From JAKFDI01 sp036676235 (lineage in GTDB: Bacteria > Pseudomonadota > Gammaproteobacteria > Burkholderiales > Burkholderiaceae_C): 64,000 bases of DNA. Position numbers and translations under genes: made by a program. Position 1 is the first letter of the stretch, and each line of letters begins with the position of its first letter. The stretch is taken from the NCBI GenBank assembly GCA_036676235.1, contig JAKFDI010000095.1, positions 1-64,000 on the forward strand, read 5' to 3'. Below are positions 20,276 to 30,164 of the stretch, piece by piece. The notes under the pieces are model-generated. The model was not told where the DNA came from. It was given only the letters and a program-made list of their open reading frames with translations, and did no database searches.

Positions 20276-20938
20276 TCAGCGCAGCAGACCGTAGGTGACG
20301 CCGATGCGGCGCTCCTCCCAGCCGAAACCGTCGTCGGGCCGGGCAATGGCGCCGAAATCGAGCGCCAGGCGCCTCGGCACCAGCCACCAGCGCGCACCGA
20401 TGCGGTGCATCTCGGTGCCGGCCTCAGAGCCGGCCCATTCGGCAAAAACGAGCGCCGCGCGCACCGGCTGCCACACGGTGGCCACGGTGGCGCGAGTGCG
20501 GGCCTCGCCGGTCTTTTCGCGGCCGATGTTGGCCTGAAGCGCCCAGCGCGGGTCGAAGCGGAACCAGCCGCCGGCCGCCAAGGCCATGCGCTCGGTGCGA
20601 AAGCGCCGCGCGAAGCTGTCGCCGCTGGCGGCCCAGTTCAGCTTGAACGTGGCCAGCATGCCGCTGCCGAAACGCTGGGTTGTCAGGCTGTTGAGCTGGG
20701 CACGCACGATGTTCGGCTGGCCGCTCAGCATGGCGCGACGCGGCGTGGCGCTCAGGTTCCACTTCACCTGCTCGCCGCTGCAGTGACGGGTGAAATCGCG
20801 GGCGCGGTCAGCCGCGGTCTCGACGCCGAAGGGCTCGACGCGGCAAGGCTGATCCGCGTGCGCCGGGGCGACGCACAGGCCCGCAGCCAAGGCGATCAAC
20901 AGGCCGGCGAGCGCTCGATTGAAAAATGGACAACGCAT
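20276..20938 (-). CDS. Secreted or outer-membrane hypothetical protein
   Basis: A 220-residue protein with a clear Sec signal peptide (MRCPFFNRALAGLLIALAAG, cleavage near AHA-DQ). The mature part has alternating hydrophobic residues and many aromatic strand ends (WFRFDPRWALQANIG, IGARWWLVPRRLALDFG, GVTYGLLR), which suggests a small beta-barrel. It has paired cysteines near the mature N-terminus (PCRVEP and RHCSGE). The start at 20938 puts the signal peptide first; the longer reading to 21079 does not. Function unknown. Confidence 0.65.
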   Translation of the reverse strand: MRCPFFNRALAGLLIALAAGLCVAPAHADQPCRVEPFGVETAADRARDFTRHCSGEQVKWNLSATPRRAMLSGQPNIVRAQLNSLTTQRFGSGMLATFKLNWAASGDSFARRFRTERMALAAGGWFRFDPRWALQANIGREKTGEARTRATVATVWQPVRAALVFAEWAGSEAGTEMHRIGARWWLVPRRLALDFGAIARPDDGFGWEERRIGVTYGLLR

Positions 20939-21082
20939 CTGCAACAACTTCCGAAATCCGATGATGCCCGCGACGCCCGGCGTTATGGCATGACACGAGC
21001 CGGATTCCAGTGATTGATTGCACGTTTGGGTGCGCCCCTGTGCAGAACTGACGGCAAGTTGCACCGGCCCGCCGCGCATCGC

Positions 21083-21409
21083 TCATCGGCGGCCGGTCCG
21101 CCCCGAAGCCGCCCGCCGCAGCACCCGGTCGGCCTCGCGCCGCACCGCGGCGCCCTCGGCACCGGGGAACTCGCCGTGGGTGTCGAAGTGGCGTCGCGCC
21201 AGCACGTGCAGCACGGCATGGTGCGCAGCGCCGAGCTGGGCGCGCAGCAGCGCTTCGGGGTAGCCGGCCGTCGCTTCGCGCAGGCGCCGCGCATACAGCC
21301 GATAGGCCACGGGATTGATCTGCGTCTCGCCGCGCTCCATCGCCTCCAGCCGCTTCGCCAGGTCTTCGATGAACAGGCGCTTGCTTCGCAGAATCGGGGC
21401 GGTATCCAT
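21083..21409 (-). CDS. Hypothetical protein
   Basis: A 108-residue basic protein beginning MDTAPILRSKRLFIEDLAKR, with no membrane segment. It is helical and charged, with pairs of Arg/Glu. Start at 21409 is chosen because the upstream reading is the antisense of the hemerythrin gene. It is divergent from that gene, with 165 bases between. I do not recognise a family. Confidence 0.55.
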   Translation of the reverse strand: MDTAPILRSKRLFIEDLAKRLEAMERGETQINPVAYRLYARRLREATAGYPEALLRAQLGAAHHAVLHVLARRHFDTHGEFPGAEGAAVRREADRVLRRAASGRTGRR

Positions 21410-21574
21410 GGGGCGTTGGGGTGCAGCGGCGACACCCGAGCATCTGCCGCCCGGGGCCGGCGCGATCGGCCGAAATGCGCCGCGATCCCGGCGCATTCGC
21501 GGGCGGTTTACGGCACGCCGATTGCCGCGCAACGCACTCCGGGCGCACGGCGCCCATCCGGGGAGACGACCTTC

Positions 21575-22072
21575 ATGGCACCGACAGAGAACGCCCGCGA
21601 GGACATCGACGCCATCGCCCTGCTCACCGACGACCACGAGCTGGTGCGCCAGTTGTTCGAGGACTACGAGAACCTGGTCGACAGCGGTGCCGGCGACGAC
21701 GAACGCCAGGTGCTGGCCGACAGGATCTGCACCCTGCTCACCATCCACGCCACCATCGAGGAAGAGATCTTCTACCCCGCCGCCCGCGAGGTGCTCGAAG
21801 AGCAGGACCTGCTCGACGAGGCCGAGGTCGAACACGCGAGCGCGAAAGACCTGATCGAGCAGATCCAGGACATGGACGCCTCGGAGGAGCTGTACGACGC
21901 CAAGCTCAAGGTGCTCGGCGAGTACGTGGAGCACCACGTGCGCGAGGAAGAGGACGAGATCTTTCCCAAGGCGCGCATCTCCGAGATGGACCTCGAGACC
22001 CTCGGCGGCGAACTCGCCGAACGCCGGCACGAACTGCTGGCGGAAATCGGCGAGGAAGAAGAGGAGTTTTGA
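21575..22072 (+). CDS. Hemerythrin HHE-domain protein
   Basis: A 165-residue acidic protein with the four-helix HHE cation-binding fold. Likely di-iron ligands are in LLTDDHELVRQLFEDYE, IHATIEEEIFYPAARE, VEHASAKDLIEQ and YVEHHVREEEDEIFPKAR. It ends in a run of glutamates. The start at 21575 has GGGAGA upstream; longer readings pass through unrelated sequence. Such proteins bind oxygen or respond to iron, oxygen or NO stress. A 105-bp intergenic repeat follows directly. Confidence 0.85.
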   Translation: MAPTENAREDIDAIALLTDDHELVRQLFEDYENLVDSGAGDDERQVLADRICTLLTIHATIEEEIFYPAAREVLEEQDLLDEAEVEHASAKDLIEQIQDMDASEELYDAKLKVLGEYVEHHVREEEDEIFPKARISEMDLETLGGELAERRHELLAEIGEEEEEF

Positions 22073-22079
22073 CGTACTG

Positions 22080-22186
22080 ACCCACCCCCTACGCGCTTCG
22101 CGCGCCCCCTCAAGGGGGCAGCACCAGCGGACCGGCAAAGCCGGATCCGTGGTGCTGGCTTGATCCGCGGTTCACGCGTCGCGAGT
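22080..22186. repeat. Long intergenic repeat, copy 1
   Basis: An element of about 105 bases starting CCCACCCCCTACGCGC, with a CGCGCTTCGCGCG hairpin and CCCCCTCAAGGGGG, then a second hairpin around CCGGCAAAGCCGG. It is closely matched by the copy at 23883. Both lie immediately after a coding stop. Confidence 0.85.
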
Positions 22187-22825
22187 AGCGTGCTGCCTCG
22201 CGGTCCTGGCGCGCTGGTTGGAGGCGAGCACGTTGTCCTTGGGCAGCGCCTCGCTGCGGGCCACCGCATCGAGCCAGTCCGTCGTGGTCGCCACCGCCGC
22301 GAAGTTGCTGTGGAACACGACGCTGAAGACGCGGTGGATCTCTTCGGCCGTGGCGGCACCGGCCGCATTGGCGTAAGGCAGGGCACCACTCGCGTCGGCA
22401 AGGAACTCGACGTTCAGGCCGCGATGCATGGCCTCGAACGCGGTGGAGGCGTCGCAGTTGTGTGTCATGTAGCCGACCACGCTCAAGGTGTCGATGCCGC
22501 GGCCCTCGAGCCAGGCGCCGAAGTCGGTGCCCGCGAACACGCTCGGAAAGCTCTTGGTCACGAGGTGGTCGCGTGCGCGGCGTTCGATCTCCGGGTGCAG
22601 CTGGCCGTTGTGTGCATCGGCCTGGAACACGGGTGCGCCCTTGGGCGCGTGATGGCGCACCACCACCACCGGCACGCCCGCTTCGCGCGCGGCGTCCATG
22701 GCGCGCAGCACGTTAGGCAACGTCTGCGCTGTCGGCGGGAACTCGATCGGCAGGCCGCCGCCCTCGAAGTATTCGTTCTGCACGTCGATGACGACGAGGG
22801 CGCGGCGCGGGGCGGATGCGGTCAA
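22172..22825 (-). CDS. Isochorismatase-family cysteine hydrolase
   Basis: A 217-residue hydrolase. The catalytic Asp is in LVVIDVQNEYF, the Lys in VTKSFPSVFAGTDF, and the Cys in VGYMTHNCDASTAF. Family members hydrolyse isochorismate, nicotinamide or similar amides. The C-terminal tail is long and basic and reaches into the end of the upstream repeat. It is divergent from the GlxA-type regulator at 22921, with 95 bases between, a common pairing in which the regulator controls the hydrolase. Substrate unknown. Confidence 0.88.
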   Translation of the reverse strand: MTASAPRRALVVIDVQNEYFEGGGLPIEFPPTAQTLPNVLRAMDAAREAGVPVVVVRHHAPKGAPVFQADAHNGQLHPEIERRARDHLVTKSFPSVFAGTDFGAWLEGRGIDTLSVVGYMTHNCDASTAFEAMHRGLNVEFLADASGALPYANAAGAATAEEIHRVFSVVFHSNFAAVATTTDWLDAVARSEALPKDNVLASNQRARTARQHATRDA

Positions 22826-22920
22826 GGTCGAACTCCTGCGGTGATGAGATGGCTTGATTCTGGTTGCTCACTCGCCGTAACAACAGTGGCCCGTGAGTCA
22901 CCTGTCGACAGAATCGGGCC

Positions 22921-23883
22921 ATGCATACCGCCGCCCCCGAAACCGTCGCCGTCATCGCCTTCGACGGCATCAGCCCTTTCCATCTGTCGGTGCCCTGCCT
23001 CGTCTTCGGCGAAGACCGCAATGCCGCCGGCGCACCGCGCTACCGGTTGCGCGTGTGCGCCGTGCAGCCCGGGCGGCTGCGCACCAGCGCCGGCTTCGGC
23101 ATCGACGTGGCGCAGGGTCTCGGCGCGCTGCGCAGCGCGCACATCGTCGTCGTGCCCTCGTGGCACGGCGGCGACGAACCCGCGCCCGAGGCGCTGCTGA
23201 AGGCGCTGCGCGCGGCCCACCGCCGCGGCGCGCGCATCGTCGGCCTGTGCCTGGGCGCCTTCGTGCTGGCCGAGGCCGGGCTGCTCGACGGCCGGCCCGC
23301 CACCACGCACTGGCACCTGGCCGCGTCGTTCGCCCGGCGCTTTCCGCAGGTGCGGCTGCAGGCCGAGGTGCTGTACGTGGACGACGGCGACGTGCTGACC
23401 TCCGCGGGCACGGCCGCCGGCATCGACTGCTGCCTGCACCTGCTGCGCCGCCAGCACGGCGCCGAGGCCGCCAACCGCGCGGCACGGCGCATGGTGGTAG
23501 CGCCGCATCGCGAGGGCAGCCAGGCGCAGTACATCGAGCAGCCGCTGCCGGACGTCGCCTCGCGCGACCGGCTCGCGCCGGTGCTGCAGTGGCTGCAGGC
23601 GCATCCCGGCGAGCCGCATGCGCTCGACGCGCTGGCCGAGCGCGCACTGATGAGCCGGCGCACCTTCACCCGGCGTTTTCGCGAGGCCACCGGCACCACC
23701 GTCGGCCGCTGGCTGCAAGCCCAGCGCCTCGCGCTGGCGCAGCGCCTGCTCGAAACCACCGATCGCGCGGTGGAGGCCGTCGCCGTCGATGCCGGCTTCG
23801 GCACGGCGGTGTCGCTGCGCCAGCACTTCGCGGCTGCGTTCGCGATTTCACCGTCGGCCTATCGACGGCAGTTTCGTGAATAA
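22921..23883 (+). CDS. GlxA-type transcriptional regulator (DJ-1/PfpI plus AraC)
   Basis: A 320-residue regulator. The N-terminal DJ-1/PfpI domain (about 8-190) has the nucleophile-elbow segment VGLCLGAFVLAEAGLL with a cysteine at the elbow. The C-terminal AraC domain (about 215-318) has two helix-turn-helices around ALDALAERALMSRRTFTRRF and AVDAGFGTAVSLRQHF. The family senses small metabolites. Divergence from the isochorismatase-like gene makes that gene the likely target. Confidence 0.9.
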   Translation: MHTAAPETVAVIAFDGISPFHLSVPCLVFGEDRNAAGAPRYRLRVCAVQPGRLRTSAGFGIDVAQGLGALRSAHIVVVPSWHGGDEPAPEALLKALRAAHRRGARIVGLCLGAFVLAEAGLLDGRPATTHWHLAASFARRFPQVRLQAEVLYVDDGDVLTSAGTAAGIDCCLHLLRRQHGAEAANRAARRMVVAPHREGSQAQYIEQPLPDVASRDRLAPVLQWLQAHPGEPHALDALAERALMSRRTFTRRFREATGTTVGRWLQAQRLALAQRLLETTDRAVEAVAVDAGFGTAVSLRQHFAAAFAISPSAYRRQFRE

Positions 23884-23989
23884 CCCACCCCCTACGCGCT
23901 GCGCGCGCCCCCTCAAGGGGGCAACTCCAGCGGACCGGCAGAGCCGGATCCGCGGCGTTTGCTTGATTGCGGGTTCACACGTCACAGGT
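23883..23989. repeat. Long intergenic repeat, copy 2
   Basis: Second copy of the element at 22080, in the same orientation. It begins inside the stop codon of the GlxA-type gene. Differences are scattered single bases (for example GCAACTCC against GCAGCACC). Confidence 0.85.
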
Positions 23990-24070
23990 CGCAGCGCCTC
24001 GCGCCGGGGCGTCCGCACATGGCCATCACCCTTGCAAACCCGGACAGGCGCGGCAGTGGTCATCTTTATA

Positions 24071-24093
24071 ATGCGAATCATTCTTACTCGCAT
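24071..24093 (+). promoter_or_regulatory. Fur-box-like operator before the TonB receptor gene
   Basis: ATGCGAATCATTCTTACTCG followed by CAT has the GAATCATTC core of Fur sites and an outer inverted repeat (AATGCGA / TCGCATT). It lies 15 bases before the chosen start. Iron repression is the expected behaviour, by inference. Confidence 0.7.
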
Positions 24094-24107
24094 TGTTGGG
24101 AGACCTC

Positions 24108-26192
24108 GTGAGCATCGCGTTCGTTCCGACCCGCATCGCCGCGGCCGCCTGCGCCCTGCTGGCGCTGGCCTTGCACCCCACCGCCCGCTCACAGGAACGC
24201 CCGGCCGCCGCCGCGCCTGAAGAGGCCACGCTGCCGGCCGTCACGGTCACCGGGGAAAAGACCGACCGAGCCCTGGAGCGCACGGCGCCCAGCGTCAAGG
24301 TGTTCACCTCGCGCGACCTCGGCCAGTCGACCAACCTCAACAGCACGCGTGCGCTGTTCGAGCAGACGGTCAACGTCACCGCCACCGGCACGCAGAACCT
24401 CGCGCCGGCCGTGCGCGGCGTCGATGGCACCGGCCCGTCGCAGGGCGCGGATGCGTTCCTCGCCGGCACGCGCTCGCGGCTGAACATCCAGGTCGACGGC
24501 CGGCCCGTCACCTACAACGAGATCACCTTCGGCGACCTCGGCCTGTGGGACGTTCAGCAGGTCGAGATCTTCCGCGGCGCGCAGAGCGCATTGCAGGGCC
24601 GCAACGCCATTGCCGGCACCATCATCTACAAGACCAACGACCCGAGCTTCGTGCCCGAGTACGCCGGCCGCGTGATGGTCGGCAACCACCACCTGCGGCA
24701 GGTGTCGGCACTCGCCTCCGGGCCGTTTGGCGACAGCGATCAGGTGGCCTGGCGCCTCGCCCTCGACCGGCAGAGCCACGACAGCTTCGTCAAGGGCTTC
24801 ACGCCGGTTCCGGGCGCCAGCAATCCCGGCGATTTCGACACCGCCAGCCTGCGCGGCAAGTTGCTGTTCAAGCCGAGCGCCCTGCCCGGCTTCAGCACAC
24901 TGGTGACGCTGGCCCACACACGCAACACCGCGCCGCAGACGGAAACCGTGGGCCGCCCCTTCGATGATCACGTGACCAACTACCCCGCCATGTCGGTGTT
25001 CTCGCCGCGCGTGACAAGTGCCGTGATCGACACGGTGTGGCCGCTGTTCGAGCGCTGGACGCTGGAAAACCGCATCGTCGCCGGCGACTACGAGGTGCAC
25101 CGCTACGCCTTGCCCGGCGAAGGCACAGCACTCATCGACGGGCGCGACTACACGCTCGAGCCGCGCCTGCGCTATCGGGCGGCCGACGGCGGCTGGTCGG
25201 GCTTCGTCGGCCTGCATGCCTATCGCTCGAAGCAGCATGACACGCTCGACCTGTTCGGCGGCGGCGCCTGGGACGACCGCACCCGCACGAACGCGCTCTA
25301 CGGCGAGGCGACGGTGGCGCTGCGGCCCGACCTCGAACTCACCGCCGGCGCGCGCTACGAGCGCGAGCACCGCTTCCGCCAGGGCTCGATGGCGATGTTC
25401 GTCACCGATTTCGACAAGACCTACGAGAACCTGCTGCCCAAGCTGAGCCTCACCTGGCAGGCCGATGCCGACACCACCCTGGGCGCGGCCGTCTCGCGCG
25501 GCTACAACGGCGGCAATGCCGGCTTCACCTATGACGTGCCGTACACGAACTACACGTACGACGCCGAACACGTGAACAACCTCGAGGTCTTCGCGCGCAA
25601 GAACATGCTGGACGGCCGGCTGCGCCTGACGGGCAACCTGTTCCTGAGCCGCTACCAGAACATGCAACTGCCCTTCGACCTGAATCCCGATCCGGCGGTG
25701 TGGTCCTACGTGGTGCGCAACGCGCCGCGTGCGCGCACCTACGGCGCGGAGTTCGGCGTCACCTGGGCAGCCACGCGCGCGCTGAGCCTCAATGCCGACA
25801 TCGGCCTGCTGCACACCGAAGTGACGCGCTACGCAGGCTCGGGCGTGGAAGGCAACGAGCTGGCGCGCGCACCCAAGCTCAGCGCGGCCTTCGGCATGAA
25901 CTGGCGCGCGGCCAACCGCTTCGAGGTCGGCGCAACGGCGCGCTACTCGAGCGCGTACCACTCGGCCATCACGAACATCGAGCGCGGCCGCGTCGAGCCG
26001 GGCTGGATCGCCAACGTGCGGGCCAGCTACCCGGTGGGTGCGGTCAAGCTGTTCGCCTTCGTCAACAACGTGTTCGATTCCGGCCGGCCGGTGCTGCTCG
26101 AAGCCGATCCGAACGCAGCCACCGATGCACTCGACGGCGCCACGCTGCACCGCCCGCGCACCATCGGCGTGGGGCTGGAAGCCTGGTTCTGA
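24108..26192 (+). CDS. TonB-dependent outer-membrane receptor
   Basis: Outer-membrane receptor of about 694 residues. A signal peptide (VSIAFVPTRIAAAACALLAL, cleavage near ARS-QE) is followed by a TonB-box-like stretch TLPAVTVTGEKTD, a plug domain (QVEIFRGAQSALQGRNAIAG) and a 22-strand barrel ending with the terminal aromatic in GVGLEAWF. The GTG at 24108 has GGGAG 5 bases upstream; a TTG at 24093 is the alternative. The Fur-like box upstream points to ferric-siderophore uptake. No siderophore synthesis genes are nearby, so it may take up a foreign siderophore. Confidence 0.92.
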   Translation: MSIAFVPTRIAAAACALLALALHPTARSQERPAAAAPEEATLPAVTVTGEKTDRALERTAPSVKVFTSRDLGQSTNLNSTRALFEQTVNVTATGTQNLAPAVRGVDGTGPSQGADAFLAGTRSRLNIQVDGRPVTYNEITFGDLGLWDVQQVEIFRGAQSALQGRNAIAGTIIYKTNDPSFVPEYAGRVMVGNHHLRQVSALASGPFGDSDQVAWRLALDRQSHDSFVKGFTPVPGASNPGDFDTASLRGKLLFKPSALPGFSTLVTLAHTRNTAPQTETVGRPFDDHVTNYPAMSVFSPRVTSAVIDTVWPLFERWTLENRIVAGDYEVHRYALPGEGTALIDGRDYTLEPRLRYRAADGGWSGFVGLHAYRSKQHDTLDLFGGGAWDDRTRTNALYGEATVALRPDLELTAGARYEREHRFRQGSMAMFVTDFDKTYENLLPKLSLTWQADADTTLGAAVSRGYNGGNAGFTYDVPYTNYTYDAEHVNNLEVFARKNMLDGRLRLTGNLFLSRYQNMQLPFDLNPDPAVWSYVVRNAPRARTYGAEFGVTWAATRALSLNADIGLLHTEVTRYAGSGVEGNELARAPKLSAAFGMNWRAANRFEVGATARYSSAYHSAITNIERGRVEPGWIANVRASYPVGAVKLFAFVNNVFDSGRPVLLEADPNAATDALDGATLHRPRTIGVGLEAWF

Positions 26193-26253
26193 ACGGGCGC
26201 CTTGGAGCGCGCCGTAGACTGGCCGGCGCGGCCCTCGCCGCGGGGCATCGACC

Positions 26254-27780
26254 ATGCAAGAGCACGACATCGCGCCGCCGGATGAGCACACGACACAGGT
26301 CGCGCCCGCTCTTGCGGCCGAACACGTCGATGTCCTGATCGTCGGCGCCGGCATCTCCGGCATCGGCGCGGCGCACCACCTGCAGATGCAGTGCCCCGGC
26401 AAGCGCTTCGCCATCCTCGAAGCCCGCGCCGATTTCGGCGGCACCTGGGACCTGTTCCGCTACCCCGGCGTGCGCTCCGATTCGGACATGTACACGCTCG
26501 GCTACGCCTTCAAGCCGTGGACGCAGCCGAAGTCCATCGCCGACGGGCCGGCCATCCTCGAGTACCTGCGCGAGACGGCGGCAGAGGACGGCACCGACCG
26601 CAAGATCCGCTTCCAGCACCGCGTGGTGCATGCCGCATGGTCCAGCGCCGATGCGCTGTGGACGGTGGACGTGCAGCGCGGCGCCGAGCGCGAGGCGCTG
26701 CGCTTCACCTGCGGCTTTCTCTTCATGTGCAGCGGCTACTACGACTACGCGAAGGGCTACACGCCCGAGCTGCCCGGCATCGAGCGCTTCGGCGGGCGCG
26801 TCGTGCATCCGCAAGCCTGGCCGCAAGACCTGGACCACGCGAACCAGCGCGTCGTCGTCATCGGCAGCGGCGCCACCGCGGTGACGCTGGTGCCCGAACT
26901 CGCGAAGGCCGCCGCGCACGTCACCATGCTGCAGCGCTCGCCGACCTACGTGGTGGCGCGCCCTGACCAGGACCGCATCGCCAACTGGCTGCGGCGCAAG
27001 CTGCCGGCACGCGCGGCCTACGGACTCACACGCTGGAAGAACGTGCTGCTCGGCATGTACTTCTTCCGCCTCGCGCGGCGTCGGCCGCAGCGCGTGAAGC
27101 AATTGATCCTTGGCGGCGTGCGCCGCGCGCTCGGCCCCGGCTACGACATCGCCACGCACTTCACGCCGCGCTACAACCCGTGGGACCAGCGCCTGTGCCT
27201 GGTGCCCAACGGCGACCTGTTCGCGGCCCTCCGACAAGGCAGCGCGTCGGTGGTCACCGACCACATCGACGGCTTCACCGAAAAGAGCATCAAGCTGCGA
27301 TCGGGCGCGGAACTCGAAGCCGACCTCGTGGTGACGGCAACCGGCCTGAACATGCAGGTGCTCGGCGGCGTGAGGCTCAGCGTGGACGGCAGGCCCGTCG
27401 ACCCGGCGAAGACGCTGAACTACAAGGGCATGATGTTCAGCGGCGTGCCCAACCTCGCTTCGTCCTTTGGCTACACCAATGCCTCGTGGACGCTCAAGTG
27501 CGATCTCACCTGCGATTACGTCTGCCGCCTGCTGAAGTACATGGACCGCCACGGCCACCGCCAATGCACGCCGCGCCGCGACGAGAACGTGACCGAGCAG
27601 CCGTGGATCGACTTCAGCTCCGGCTATGTGCAGCGGGCGCTCGCCACGCTGCCGAAGCAGGGCTCGAAGGCGCCATGGCGGCTGCACCAGAACTACGCGC
27701 TTGATCTGTTGGCGCTGCGCTTCGGCAAGGTGAATGACGGCGTGATGCAGTTCAGCGCGCCCGCCGCCGCGAGCACCTGA
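26254..27780 (+). CDS. Flavin monooxygenase of the Baeyer-Villiger type
   Basis: FAD/NADPH monooxygenase of 508 residues. The FAD-binding motif is LIVGAGISGIGAAHHL near residue 30 and the NADPH-binding motif is VVIGSGATAVTLVPEL near residue 205. Between them is the Baeyer-Villiger fingerprint FxGxxxHxxxWP: F179, G181, H185, W189, P190. GGTWDLFRYPGVRSDSDM is also typical. Such enzymes insert oxygen next to a ketone to give an ester or lactone. It follows the TonB receptor by 61 bases. A link to the dehydrogenase and acyl-CoA genes at 3-17 kb is possible but not shown. Confidence 0.9.
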   Translation: MQEHDIAPPDEHTTQVAPALAAEHVDVLIVGAGISGIGAAHHLQMQCPGKRFAILEARADFGGTWDLFRYPGVRSDSDMYTLGYAFKPWTQPKSIADGPAILEYLRETAAEDGTDRKIRFQHRVVHAAWSSADALWTVDVQRGAEREALRFTCGFLFMCSGYYDYAKGYTPELPGIERFGGRVVHPQAWPQDLDHANQRVVVIGSGATAVTLVPELAKAAAHVTMLQRSPTYVVARPDQDRIANWLRRKLPARAAYGLTRWKNVLLGMYFFRLARRRPQRVKQLILGGVRRALGPGYDIATHFTPRYNPWDQRLCLVPNGDLFAALRQGSASVVTDHIDGFTEKSIKLRSGAELEADLVVTATGLNMQVLGGVRLSVDGRPVDPAKTLNYKGMMFSGVPNLASSFGYTNASWTLKCDLTCDYVCRLLKYMDRHGHRQCTPRRDENVTEQPWIDFSSGYVQRALATLPKQGSKAPWRLHQNYALDLLALRFGKVNDGVMQFSAPAAAST

Positions 27781-27918
27781 TTCGCGCCCGCAGTTGACGC
27801 AGCGCAAAGCCGCTGCATCTCTCAAAAGCCATGCCCGATTCGCGGCCAATGAGGGCCGATTTGGACGCCCCCATAAAGGTGCATAGACTAGGCATCTATT
27901 AGGGACGGAGCCCTTTTC

Positions 27919-29373
<1,455 letters not shown>

Positions 29374-29387
29374 ACACAGGAACCACG

Positions 29388-30164
29388 ATGACTGACAAGA
29401 ACACCCCCCTGCTCGACGTGCGCGACCTGCGTGTAGACGTGGGCGAACGCAACGTATTGAAGTCGGTGTCGCTGCGCGTGGACCGCGGCTCGCTGCACGT
29501 GCTGATGGGCGCCAACGGCAGCGGCAAGAGTACGCTGGGCCTGACGCTCGCCGGCCATCCGCGCTATCGCGTGGCGGGCGGCAGCGCGCATTTCGACGGC
29601 GCCGACCTGCTCGCGCTTACTCCTGAGTTGCGCGCCCGCGCCGGCCTCTTCGTCTCCTTCCAGGCGCCGCCTGAGATCCCCGGCGTGAAGAACGGCCTGT
29701 TCATCCGCACCGCGCTCAACACCGTGCGCGAAGCGCGCGGCGAACTGCCACTCGATGCGTTCGATTTCCTCGGCAGCGCCAAGGGCGCGGCCACGCAGCT
29801 CGGCTTGCCCGAGACCCTGCTCAACCGGCCGGTGAACGACGGCTTCTCCGGTGGTGAACGCAAGCGCAACGAACTGCTGCAGCTTGCGCTGCTCAAGCCG
29901 CGTCTCGCGGTGCTCGACGAGATCGACTCCGGCATGGACGTGGACGGCGTGCGCGCCGTGGTGCAGCTGGTGCAGTCGCTGCGCGCCGAGGGCACGGCCT
30001 TCGTGGTGGTGTCGCACTACCTGCAGCTGATCGAATCGCTGGCGCCGGATGCGGTGCACCGGCTCGACGACGGCTGCATCGCCGAAAGCGGCGGCATCGA
30101 ACTGGCGCAGCAGATTGCGCGCGAAGGCTTCGTGCGTGCGCCGGCCCTGGCGGAGGCGTCATGA
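29388..30164 (+). CDS. sufC: Fe-S cluster assembly ATPase SufC
   Basis: ABC-type ATPase of 258 residues that drives SufBD rearrangement. Walker A is GANGSGKS, the signature is FSGGERKRNE, and Walker B is LAVLDEIDSGMD. The ATG at 29388 follows sufB by 14 bases; longer readings overlap sufB. The last codons overlap the sufD start (ATGA). Confidence 0.97.
   Translation: MTDKNTPLLDVRDLRVDVGERNVLKSVSLRVDRGSLHVLMGANGSGKSTLGLTLAGHPRYRVAGGSAHFDGADLLALTPELRARAGLFVSFQAPPEIPGVKNGLFIRTALNTVREARGELPLDAFDFLGSAKGAATQLGLPETLLNRPVNDGFSGGERKRNELLQLALLKPRLAVLDEIDSGMDVDGVRAVVQLVQSLRAEGTAFVVVSHYLQLIESLAPDAVHRLDDGCIAESGGIELAQQIAREGFVRAPALAEAS

Noticed and set aside
24189..26444. 751-codon open frame opposite the TonB receptor gene
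   Set aside because: Antisense of a complete receptor gene with signal peptide, plug and barrel; no independent evidence for coding.
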